From contig CAZBAI010000006.1 in NCBI GenBank assembly GCA_964490175.1, positions 1 to 64,000 on the forward strand: a DNA stretch of 64,000 nucleotides, read 5' to 3'. Of this stretch, positions 23,397 through 31,050 are shown in pieces (position 1 is the first letter of the stretch; each line of letters opens with the position of its first letter). This DNA comes from RGIG3077 sp964490175 (GTDB lineage: Bacteria > Bacillota > Clostridia > Oscillospirales > Ruminococcaceae). The position numbers were made by a program, and so were the translations under genes. A model generated the notes under the pieces. It was not told where the DNA came from. It ran no database searches and was given only the letters and a program-made list of their open reading frames with translations.

Positions 23397-26159
23397 CTAT
23401 TTTAAACTTTGCGCATAATTTGAAATGCCCTCGGCAATTGCCTGCGCAATTTGCTTTTGATAATCCGGATTTGTAAGAACAGCCGCTTCGGTGTAGTTTG
23501 TGATATAACCCATTTCGACCAAAATTGACGGAAAATCGGGCTGTGTTGTTACATAGAAATAATCAAATCTCGCCCCCTCGGATTTGTTGACGCCGTGAAC
23601 GGACTGCGTATAAAAAGATGCAAGCGAGGCTTCGACAGCTTTTGCAAGCGGATATGAAAACGGCTGGAAATAATAGGTTGAAGAGCCTTGTGCCGCCGAT
23701 GATGTCGAACCGTTGCAGTGCAAAGATATGTATAAATCGGGGTCATATTGCCGTGCGATGTCGCTTCTGCCGTTTGTCGGATAAGGCGTGCTTTCGGTTT
23801 GAAGTCTGATGACGGTAGCGCCCATTTCTTTAAGTTTTTCTTCAAGATATATGCTTACGCCGAGATTAGCCGAAGCTTCTTCGCAGTAAAGTCCCTTTGA
23901 GCTGAATTTGCCCAATGCGCCGGGGTCGTATTCGCCGCTTGATATGTATCCGTGACCGGGGTCGATGACGATAACCATATCGGAAACAGCGGTTTCGGCG
24001 CCGTTAAAGCTGAAAACAATACAGCCTTGCGAATCATAACCGACAGTTACACCGCTGTATACGCCGTTTTTTGCAAGCGTTAAATCAAGCGCTGCCTTTT
24101 GTGTTCCGTTAATATCGACAAGCCGCCATGAGCAGGCGCTGAATAACGAATTATCGGGGAAATCAAATCCGCCTAAGGCGTTTGTACAGTAATCGAAAAC
24201 GATTGTGATTGTGTTTGGCGAAAAATCGCTTAAAAAATAATCGCCCCAGTCGCCGTAAGGGTTTTTTGCAAAGCTTATCGGTGAATACAGTATGCAATAC
24301 GGCGTTTTGTAATCTTGCTTTAATTTAATTACGGTGTCGTTGCCGGACATATAGCAGCATTCGGCGCTGACAGTGTTTTGCGAAATCGTGCTTTCTGAAA
24401 GTAGAACGGCGTCTTCGGTTTTTATCCGTCTGCCGGATTTGGTGATGTAGCAGTCAACGCCGTCGCAGTTGACGGTTTTGGAAATAAAATCGATCGTGTC
24501 TGCGGCGAGTTTCATCTGTGTGGGAACGGGGATTCGCTTTGTCGAGTATTCGGGATAAACCGACGCATTGTCCGTTGTGATTTTTATAACGCTTCCGTTT
24601 GCCGAACCGCTTGGGTTGGTAACGGCATTGCCCGCAACTGCCGGAATTATATCGCCTGTTGCGATATTGTCGGAGTTTGCGTTATATTTAACGCTTTGTG
24701 AGCTTTGTGCGCCGACTCTAACGCTTGCGCCGCTGATTGATTCGCTGATTCCGCTGAAAGTACCGCTGATTGAAATTCTTCCCAAGTTTTGCTCATATGA
24801 TGCGGCAGGCGGCATTGTAAACGTGCATTGATACAGTTTGTAGCCCATACTGTCGGCGGTATCTGTCTGTTGCATGGTCAGTGTGACGGAATTAAATGTT
24901 GCCGTAACGCTTGCGCCGGGGTAGGCGTATATGCTGACATTCAGCGTATTTGCACCGCCTACGGTGACGTCGGTGCTCGGAGTGAGCGAGGAGGCGTTAA
25001 ATATATTGACATTTCGTGTAACGGTGTATGTTTTGGTTGTATTGCCGTTTGCAACGTCGAAAATATTTTGACCGACCTGAAGTGACTTTTGCACGGAAAA
25101 TGCACCGCTTTTATCACAATCAACCGTTTCGCCGTTGATTGTAAGCGCAAAGTTCGGGTCGCACGTTCCCGAAAAAATCACACTGCTTTCTTTCGTTGAA
25201 AAAGCTTGCGATGTCGGGGTTGAAACGGAAAGCTCGTTTCCGAGCACAGTCATATCAAGATTGTTTGAAAAATATCTTTTTATCGTTTCGGTATTGATAT
25301 TTTCGTTATCCGCCAATGCACGGTACGATGAAAGTGCAGTGCCGACGCAATTGTCATATTGCGATATAAGGGATAGAGCTTCGACAACCGATTGCGGACC
25401 GTTTTGCTGTAAAACGGCATTGCAGCACAGATACAATGAGGCGGTATCGGACGAATATGTATCGCCGGGATTTTTTAAAATCAAATCAAAATCCAAATCA
25501 ATATCCGTATTGTTTTGCGTATTCTGCGTGATTCTGTCAAGCCCGATTTGAAGATTGCCGTTTTCAAGCTCATAAAAAGCGCAATTTGCGGCTTTGCGGC
25601 TCGCTTCGTTTAGATAAAAATCAAATCCCATGCCGCCGCCGTATGAAAGATATTCGGAATAATATACAGCGCTCGGCTGAATGTAAATGTTTTTGAAAAT
25701 AACGGCGTCTGGCGCATATCTTGAAGCTATCCCCGAAATTGTATGTGCGGCAAAATCTCCGGCATTAAAAAGGCAGTCGCATTCCTTTAAGGCTAAAGCA
25801 AAATCAACAATAAGATAAACCTTAAAACCGCATTTTTTCGCATAAGCTACCATCAAATCGACAGGGCATATATCGTCTGACAAGGTGTTTATATTTGTGC
25901 CGTAAAATCGGTCCGTGCCGTTGTCGGTATTGATGATAACCGTGTTGAACCCGATTGCACCGAGCCTGTCGAGCATTGCTATGTATTCACTTTCTTTTGT
26001 GTCAAAGCCGAAGTCTGTTTGAACGTTCAGCAAAACAGCCTTTGTTTTGTTTTCAAAAGGCACTTTCGCCGCAGTTTGTATCAATGCTGTTTGAGAAAAA
26101 AACAGCATAGGTATTATCACAATAATCGACAATATAATTGCCGCAAAATGTTTTTTCAT
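23397..26159 (-). CDS. GHL10-like TIM barrel fused to N-acetylmuramoyl-L-alanine amidase
   Basis: A 920-residue secreted protein. After the signal peptide (AAIILSIIVIIPMLFF) residues about 35-320 look like the TIM-barrel region of GHL10-type glycosidase-like proteins (NVQTDFGFDTKESEYIAMLD, GFNTVIINTDNGTDRFY, YAKKCGFKVYLIVDFAL). Residues about 330-460 are Ig-like (INGETVDCDKSGAFSVQKSL). The C-terminal amidase_3 domain, about 724-918, has the zinc ligands: His in VIDPGHGYISSG, Glu in GLYCEEASANL, His in LYISLHCNGS, and the catalytic Glu in ILVEMGYITNY. It would cut the bond between muramic acid and the peptide stem of peptidoglycan. It overlaps the preceding gene by four bases (ATGA), so the two are coupled. 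Confidence 0.9.
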   Translation of the reverse strand: MKKHFAAIILSIIVIIPMLFFSQTALIQTAAKVPFENKTKAVLLNVQTDFGFDTKESEYIAMLDRLGAIGFNTVIINTDNGTDRFYGTNINTLSDDICPVDLMVAYAKKCGFKVYLIVDFALALKECDCLFNAGDFAAHTISGIASRYAPDAVIFKNIYIQPSAVYYSEYLSYGGGMGFDFYLNEASRKAANCAFYELENGNLQIGLDRITQNTQNNTDIDLDFDLILKNPGDTYSSDTASLYLCCNAVLQQNGPQSVVEALSLISQYDNCVGTALSSYRALADNENINTETIKRYFSNNLDMTVLGNELSVSTPTSQAFSTKESSVIFSGTCDPNFALTINGETVDCDKSGAFSVQKSLQVGQNIFDVANGNTTKTYTVTRNVNIFNASSLTPSTDVTVGGANTLNVSIYAYPGASVTATFNSVTLTMQQTDTADSMGYKLYQCTFTMPPAASYEQNLGRISISGTFSGISESISGASVRVGAQSSQSVKYNANSDNIATGDIIPAVAGNAVTNPSGSANGSVIKITTDNASVYPEYSTKRIPVPTQMKLAADTIDFISKTVNCDGVDCYITKSGRRIKTEDAVLLSESTISQNTVSAECCYMSGNDTVIKLKQDYKTPYCILYSPISFAKNPYGDWGDYFLSDFSPNTITIVFDYCTNALGGFDFPDNSLFSACSWRLVDINGTQKAALDLTLAKNGVYSGVTVGYDSQGCIVFSFNGAETAVSDMVIVIDPGHGYISSGEYDPGALGKFSSKGLYCEEASANLGVSIYLEEKLKEMGATVIRLQTESTPYPTNGRSDIARQYDPDLYISLHCNGSTSSAAQGSSTYYFQPFSYPLAKAVEASLASFYTQSVHGVNKSEGARFDYFYVTTQPDFPSILVEMGYITNYTEAAVLTNPDYQKQIAQAIAEGISNYAQSLK

Positions 26160-27412
26160 ATGTTTTCCTTTGTTAAAACTGATTTAATAGCGCTTTTAAC
26201 ATCAATCAAAAGCTGCGTGCATTCATGAGGATTAAAGGTTGAAGAATAGCTGTATATTGCAGCGCCGCACAGCGAAGCGTCGCCAAGCACATCTTCAAGC
26301 TGCCTTGCGGTCAAACTGTAATCCGACCATTCGCCGCTGTTTTCGGCATATTTATATGTGCAAACGCCGATTATCAGCTGTATGTCGGAAAAAGCACATT
26401 TTTCTTTCCAATTGATCAGCATTTTTTCAAACGGCGCCGATTCGCTTGTGTATCCGAAATATATCTGCGGAACGATGTAATCGCAATATCCGCTTTGCGC
26501 ACACCACAAATCAACATCCGCATAAGCGCCTTGATTGGCGCTGTCTGTGCATACAGGGCTTATTCCGAACAGAACGTTTGCGTCGTATTCCTTTACGGTT
26601 TTGTAAATCTCGCTTACAAGGGCGTTGGTGTTGGAATAGCGCCACGCACCGAGGTCATCGCCGCCCGAAGCGGCAAAGGCGGCACTGTCAAACGAAATAT
26701 CCGTTGTGGGATAAAAATAATCGTCGATATGTATTCCGTCGATATCGTAATTATACAATATTTCTTTAACGCCGTCACACACAAGCCGCCTTGTTTCGCC
26801 GTATGCCGGGTTGAGATAATACAGCCCTGAATATTCGACAATATAAGCGCCGTTTTTTTGAATATCGCAGTACCATTGTTTTAATATGCAATCTTGTGAA
26901 AGATTTGCAATGTTTTCCGTATTTGACAGTCTTAGCGGATTTATCCAGGCGTGGAACGATAGACCGAGTGCGTGCGCAATATCGACCATGATTTCAAGCG
27001 GGTCAAAGTCGATTTTTTTGCCGAATGTGCCCGAACATTCGGACGCCATCGGAAAAATGTCGGAATAATAATATGCGTCGCCGTGAGCACGCACGTGAAC
27101 ATACAGCGTGTTTATGCCGATATCTTTAGCGTTTTGAAAACATACCCTTATATTTTCCGCAAACTCATTTTCCGATTTTGATAAAAGAACATTACGGTAT
27201 TCAAAATAGGGAAACCACATTGCTTTGACCTGCTTATAATTTAGCGGCGAATAGCTGTTTAAAAACGAAATGTCGGTGTGCGTGGCACTTGGCGGAGAAT
27301 AACTCACCGTGGCGTTTTGCACAGCGTGCCGTGATATCGGAGAAAGTGTGGAAAGGGCAAGAAACAAAGCTAAAAGAACGGCGGTTAAAGCCCCTGAAAT
27401 TTTTACTGCCAT
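26156..27412 (-). CDS. GHL10-type glycosyl hydrolase-like secreted protein
   Basis: A 418-residue exported protein with an N-terminal hydrophobic signal (ALTAVLLALFLALSTLSPI). The rest is one TIM-barrel domain of the YngK/GHL10 (old DUF187) group: KAMWFPYFEYRNVLL, INTLYVHVRAHGDAYYYSDI, ALGLSFHAWINPLRLS, YLNPAYGETRRLVCDGVKEI, YDIDGIHIDDYFYP with probable catalytic acids, and YCDYIVPQIYFGYTS. Members of the group are thought to act on cell-wall or polysaccharide glycans; the substrate of this one is unknown. It is the first gene of the operon with the barrel-amidase fusion. GAGG lies six bases before the ATG. Confidence 0.88.
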   Translation of the reverse strand: MAVKISGALTAVLLALFLALSTLSPISRHAVQNATVSYSPPSATHTDISFLNSYSPLNYKQVKAMWFPYFEYRNVLLSKSENEFAENIRVCFQNAKDIGINTLYVHVRAHGDAYYYSDIFPMASECSGTFGKKIDFDPLEIMVDIAHALGLSFHAWINPLRLSNTENIANLSQDCILKQWYCDIQKNGAYIVEYSGLYYLNPAYGETRRLVCDGVKEILYNYDIDGIHIDDYFYPTTDISFDSAAFAASGGDDLGAWRYSNTNALVSEIYKTVKEYDANVLFGISPVCTDSANQGAYADVDLWCAQSGYCDYIVPQIYFGYTSESAPFEKMLINWKEKCAFSDIQLIIGVCTYKYAENSGEWSDYSLTARQLEDVLGDASLCGAAIYSYSSTFNPHECTQLLIDVKSAIKSVLTKENI

Positions 27413-27582
27413 AAATACCTCGTTTTCAAAAGCGCTTTGCCGCTCTACTGAACTATTTTACAGCAAAAAGCGCTTTCTGTCAATCAACAATATCGAATTA
27501 TCGCAAATATGCATGTACAATAATGTATATTTGCTCAAAGACGGCGTTATGCAAAATGCAAAAATTAAATTTGAAAAAATGC

Positions 27583-27611
27583 TTGACAAGCGCAGGCAAA
27601 AATGATATAAT
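27583..27611 (+). promoter_or_regulatory. Promoter of the rpsF-ssb-rpsR operon
   Basis: Consensus TTGACA (27583-27588), 17-base spacer, TATAAT (27606-27611). A leader of about 100 bases follows, containing TCGGT...ACCGA (27621-27645) and GCA...TGC-type hairpins before the GGAGG site, which is where autoregulation by the S6:S18 complex would act in other bacteria (inference). The 27413-27582 stretch has no other feature that I can support. Confidence 0.88.
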
Positions 27612-27712
27612 CTTAAATGTTCGGTTGAGAGGGATTTTGACCGACGTTTCAGTTGAATATTCAATCCTTGTACGCATTTTGTTGTGTGCAAACCCAAAAG
27701 GAGGTGCTATGG

Positions 27713-28003
27713 ATGGCTAAGCAGATCGAAAAGTACGAGCTTATGGCGGTCATCAGCCTTAATAAGGACGAGGAGGGCATTAACGCTCTTGTTGAAAAGT
27801 TCAAGGCGATGATTGAAGCAAACGGTACTCTTGAAGAAGTTGACGTTTGGGGAAAACGCAGACTCGCTTATGCTATCGAGGACGAAACAGAGGGTTATTA
27901 TGTGCTTTATCATTTTGAATCAAAGCCTGATTTCCCGCAGGAGCTTGACCGTGTTCTCAAAATCACGGACGGAATCCTTCGTTCTATGATAACCGTAAGA
28001 TAA
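27713..28003 (+). CDS. rpsF: 30S ribosomal protein bS6
   Basis: A 96-residue small-subunit protein that pairs with bS18 in the platform. The sequence has the usual order: YELMAVISLNKDEEGINALVEKFK, then NGTLEEVDVWGKRRLAYAIE (conserved WGKRxLAY block) and EGYYVLYHFESKPDFPQELDRVLKITDGILR. The start MAKQIEK is fixed by GGAGG eight bases upstream; the track of 20 residues upstream in the same frame is leader sequence. It starts the rpsF-ssb-rpsR operon, the order usual in Bacillota. Confidence 0.97.
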   Translation: MAKQIEKYELMAVISLNKDEEGINALVEKFKAMIEANGTLEEVDVWGKRRLAYAIEDETEGYYVLYHFESKPDFPQELDRVLKITDGILRSMITVR

Positions 28004-28041
28004 CAACTTGTTTTATTAAACCCGTAAAAGGAGGCTTTACA

Positions 28042-28518
28042 ATGATTAACAAAGTTATTCTCATGGGCAGGCTTGTTGCCGACCCCGAATTGCGCAGAAC
28101 TCAAAGCGATGTTTCGGTGTGCAGATTCAGAATTGCCGTGAACCGTCCTTATCAAAAGGATAAAGAAAACACGGCAGACTTCATCAGCTGTACAGCGTGG
28201 AGAAATACCGCCGATTTTATATCACGATATTTTACAAAAGGAAAAATGATTATTGTAGAAGGCTCCTTGCGGAACGATAATTATACCGACGCAAATAACG
28301 TTAAGCATTATTCGATGAGTGTTCAGGTTGATAATGTTTCTTTCGGCGAATCGAAAAATTCGTCCGACCCCAACAGCTTCAGGGCACTTGACGATGATGC
28401 GGTGTCTGCACCGACAGCCGCACGTGCTTCGAGCCTTCCTGCCGCAGATGAAACTCTTTCTCTCGGCGATATGGGTGACTTTGAAGAGATTTTGAGCGAC
28501 GGTGACGTTCCGTTCTGA
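28042..28518 (+). CDS. ssb: Single-stranded DNA-binding protein
   Basis: A 158-residue protein with an N-terminal OB fold (NKVILMGRLVADPELRRT, VCRFRIAVNRPY, DFISCTAWRNTADFISRYF, GKMIIVEGSLRNDNYTD), an acidic, Ala/Ser-rich linker (about residues 108-150) and the C-terminal partner-binding tip DGDVPF. It protects single-stranded DNA in replication and repair and recruits partners through the tip. AAAGGAGG lies just before the ATG. It sits between rpsF and rpsR in the standard position. Confidence 0.97.
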   Translation: MINKVILMGRLVADPELRRTQSDVSVCRFRIAVNRPYQKDKENTADFISCTAWRNTADFISRYFTKGKMIIVEGSLRNDNYTDANNVKHYSMSVQVDNVSFGESKNSSDPNSFRALDDDAVSAPTAARASSLPAADETLSLGDMGDFEEILSDGDVPF

Positions 28519-28549
28519 TTTTAAGATTTTACGAAAGGAAAATACCGAA

Positions 28550-28786
28550 ATGGAGAGAAATCCTAAGGCTCAAAAGAGATCTCGCAGAAAGGTTTGCATT
28601 TTCTGCGCAGACAAAATCGAGAGAATCGATTATAAAGACCTTCCCAGACTCAAAAAGTGTATGACAGAGCGTGGAAAAATTCTTCCCCGCAGAGTGACCG
28701 GCACTTGTGCATTTCATCAGAGAGAGGTAACAGGCGCAGTAAAGCGTGCACGTTACATCGCTCTTCTTCCTTACACAAACGATTGA
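28550..28786 (+). CDS. rpsR: 30S ribosomal protein bS18 (zinc-binding form)
   Basis: A 78-residue protein with the bS18 core: RKVCIFCADKIERIDYKD, RLKKCMTERGKILPRRVTGTC and the conserved QREVTGAVKRARYIALLPY. Four cysteines (CIFC, KKC, TGTC) are kept, the C+ form thought to bind zinc; many bacteria have a C- form used when zinc is short. The start MERNPKAQ has AAAGGA ten bases upstream, which excludes the longer reading frame within ssb. A terminator hairpin follows. Confidence 0.97.
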   Translation: MERNPKAQKRSRRKVCIFCADKIERIDYKDLPRLKKCMTERGKILPRRVTGTCAFHQREVTGAVKRARYIALLPYTND

Positions 28787-28810
28787 GTTTAGGTATATCT
28801 GACAAATTGA

Positions 28811-28850
28811 CCCGACATTTTGCACTTTTGTAAATGTCGGGTTTTTGTTG
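28811..28850 (+). terminator. Rho-independent terminator of rpsF-ssb-rpsR
   Basis: CCCGACATTT (28811-28820) pairs perfectly with AAATGTCGGG (28832-28841), followed by TTTTTGTTGTTT. Confidence 0.93.
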
Positions 28851-28863
28851 TTTGAAATTCCCC

Positions 28864-28892
28864 TTGCATTTGAATGAAAAATGTAGTAAAAT
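28864..28892 (+). promoter_or_regulatory. Promoter of the ABC exporter genes
   Basis: TTGCAT (28864-28869), 17-base spacer, TAAAAT (28887-28892), about 55 bases upstream of the ATPase gene. Confidence 0.7.
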
Positions 28893-28945
28893 TAGCTTTA
28901 AAGTTTAATGCAATCTGCATTTGCATATTTTTTAAGGAGTAAAAA

Positions 28946-30082
28946 ATGCTTGTATTTCAGAATGTGACCAAGATTTATGACGGTATTCCCGTTTTGGATA
29001 ATGTTTCACTTGAATTTTTACCCGGAAAGCTCTATGCCTTGATAGGTCCGAACGGCAGTGGCAAAACAACAATGATGAAAGCCGCTTCGGGTCTTGTTAA
29101 GCCGGAAAGCGGCACAATTACGTTTCAAGGCGTGCCGATTAGCGTAAAAACACGCAATGATATCGCATATATGCCGACAGAGCCTTATTACTACAATTTC
29201 ATGACAATTCGTGAAGTCGGAAAATATCACAAAGATTTTTTTGATAATTTTGATGTTGAATATTTTAAAAAGCTTATTTCTTATATGGAGCTTTCCGAAA
29301 AGCTAAAAGTAAAGTCACTTTCTTCGGGCATGAACGCTAAGCTGAAAATTGCGGTAACGCTTGCAAGGCGTGCCAAAGTGATTATGCTTGATGAGCCTTT
29401 AAACGGTATTGATATGATTGCGAGAGATTGCATAATCAGCTCGATTATCGCTTCCGCTTCTTCGCAGGGGAACTGCTTTTTGATATCAAGTCACCTTTTT
29501 GACGAGCTTGAACCGATTGTGAATGATGTTGTTATGGTTCGCTATGGCAAAATTATTATCAGCGGCGACATCAACGAAATCAGAAAGGCAAACAATAAAT
29601 CTATTTCGGATCTTTACCGTGAGATATACGGCGGCGCCAATTACAATCCGTATGCCGGTATGCCGCAATATCCACAATATCCGCAACAGGGTGCACCGCA
29701 ATATCCTCAACAGGGTATGTCGCAATATCCGCAATATCCGCAAGCCGGTATGTCCCAATATCCGCAACAGGGTGTGCCGCAGTATACTCAATATCCTCAA
29801 CAATGTATGCCGCAGTATACTCAATATCCGCAGAATATGCCTTATTATCAGCCGCAAAATGTTCAACAGCCGACATCTCAAATTAATCCTGCGCCGAACG
29901 GTTTTGCCAGTTTAAACGGCAATGCACAAAGTGACAAAACCGCCGATAATTCGCAGGAAACAAAAAACAAAGATATTTCCGAGACTTTTTCCGAGTTTGC
30001 GCAAATTTCCGAGAACACTGTCAAGGACGGCTTTTTTGACGCAAACAAAAATTCAGACAGTGAAAAAGGGGGGCGCAGATAA
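28946..30082 (+). CDS. ABC transporter ATPase with Pro/Gln/Tyr repeat tail
   Basis: A 378-residue protein. Residues 1-225 form an ordinary ATPase: Walker A GPNGSGKTT (about residue 33), Q-loop near YMPTEPYYYNF, signature LSSGMNAKLKIAV, Walker B KVIMLDEPL, D-loop and switch His in LISSHLFDEL. From about residue 238 to 300 it carries an unusual tail built of PQYPQ, PQYPQQG and PQYTQYPQQ units, about nine PQYP/T-type repeats, then an Asn/Gln and charged region to the end. ATPases of this type are normally 230-300 residues long. The tail is on the cytoplasmic side and may bind partners or self-assemble (inference). It overlaps the permease start by one base (TAATG). Confidence 0.93.
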   Translation: MLVFQNVTKIYDGIPVLDNVSLEFLPGKLYALIGPNGSGKTTMMKAASGLVKPESGTITFQGVPISVKTRNDIAYMPTEPYYYNFMTIREVGKYHKDFFDNFDVEYFKKLISYMELSEKLKVKSLSSGMNAKLKIAVTLARRAKVIMLDEPLNGIDMIARDCIISSIIASASSQGNCFLISSHLFDELEPIVNDVVMVRYGKIIISGDINEIRKANNKSISDLYREIYGGANYNPYAGMPQYPQYPQQGAPQYPQQGMSQYPQYPQAGMSQYPQQGVPQYTQYPQQCMPQYTQYPQNMPYYQPQNVQQPTSQINPAPNGFASLNGNAQSDKTADNSQETKNKDISETFSEFAQISENTVKDGFFDANKNSDSEKGGRR

Positions 30083-30915
30083 TGTTTAAATTGATAAAAT
30101 ATGAGTTTGCAAAAATTTTAAACGCTGTAATCGGCGTGCTCGGGGCGGCATTGGTTCTTGAAGCAACATACGGAATCGGTGCGCTGCTGATGAAGTTTAA
30201 TACGTTTGACGACTTTGACGGTACATATGAAGAATACCTTGATTCCGCTCAATATGTTTTGCATAAAGTCGGTTCTCAAATGTTTACTTTTTCTGCCACT
30301 CTTTTAGTGATTGCAGCTTGTTCTGCGGTGATTTTCGTTATTATTTTTTCTATCACGACAATGAATAACGATTTTTGTAAAAAACAAGGCTATAACGTAT
30401 TTTTAACCCCGAACAGCTCATATGCGATTCTTGGCGCAAAGTATATTACATCATTTATAATCTTTTTGCTTTTCGGTATAATTGCCGTTTTGCTCACTGT
30501 TGCCGATATAAATATTTCACTGTGGCTCTATGATATGGATTACCTATCGCTTGTGGATGATATTATCAAGCCTATTCTTGATGTGCTTGATGCGGATGAA
30601 TTGTTTTCCGCATTTATCGGTATTGTTTCGCAGTTGATTTTTTATATATTTCTTGCAGGCTTTACATTGGTGTTCACACATACGGTATTCAAGGCTTCGG
30701 GTGCTTTAAAAGTTGTTTTGCAATTTGTTGTATTCGGCATTGTAAACGTTTTTTCGACCTTTGTTTTTGCGTTTGTCCTCGGCGGATATTATAATTACAG
30801 CAACAATATCCGTACCGGCAGTTTTCTTTATGTTTCCGTACTTGTTTATTTGAGTATTTCAGCCGCTTTGTATTTTATCACCGCAAGGCTTATAGAAAAG
30901 AAACTGTCGATTTAA
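30082..30915 (+). CDS. ABC-2-like transporter permease
   Basis: A 277-residue membrane protein with six hydrophobic segments: AVIGVLGAALVLEATYGIG, FSATLLVIAACSAVIFVIIF, YITSFIIFLLFGIIAVLLTV, LFSAFIGIVSQLIFYIFLAG, VVLQFVVFGIVNVFSTFVFA and LYVSVLVYLSISAALYFI. An extracytoplasmic acidic stretch (NTFDDFDGTYEEYLDSA) follows the first. It forms an exporter with the ATPase encoded directly upstream. Substrate not identifiable; small exporters of this design often handle peptides, antibiotics or lipid-like compounds. Confidence 0.82.
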   Translation: MFKLIKYEFAKILNAVIGVLGAALVLEATYGIGALLMKFNTFDDFDGTYEEYLDSAQYVLHKVGSQMFTFSATLLVIAACSAVIFVIIFSITTMNNDFCKKQGYNVFLTPNSSYAILGAKYITSFIIFLLFGIIAVLLTVADINISLWLYDMDYLSLVDDIIKPILDVLDADELFSAFIGIVSQLIFYIFLAGFTLVFTHTVFKASGALKVVLQFVVFGIVNVFSTFVFAFVLGGYYNYSNNIRTGSFLYVSVLVYLSISAALYFITARLIEKKLSI

Positions 30916-30961
30916 CGTTTTGCATAGCTTTTTTGGCAATGAAAATTCTAAAATATTACGC

Positions 30962-30990
30962 TTGCAAAATATGCGAAGATACGCTATAAT
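30962..30990 (+). promoter_or_regulatory. Promoter upstream of lon
   Basis: TTGCAA (30962-30967), 17-base spacer, TATAAT (30985-30990). No CIRCE or CtsR-type heat-shock operator is recognised near it. Confidence 0.65.
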
Positions 30991-31050
30991 TAACAGGTAT
31001 CGTATATATAGTGACGCAAGCGTTTTTTTCACATTGGATAGGAGAATTGA

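Noticed and set aside
27309..27605. 98-residue ORF before rpsF
   Set aside because: Overlaps the start of the divergent GHL10 gene and the rpsF promoter; no RBS.
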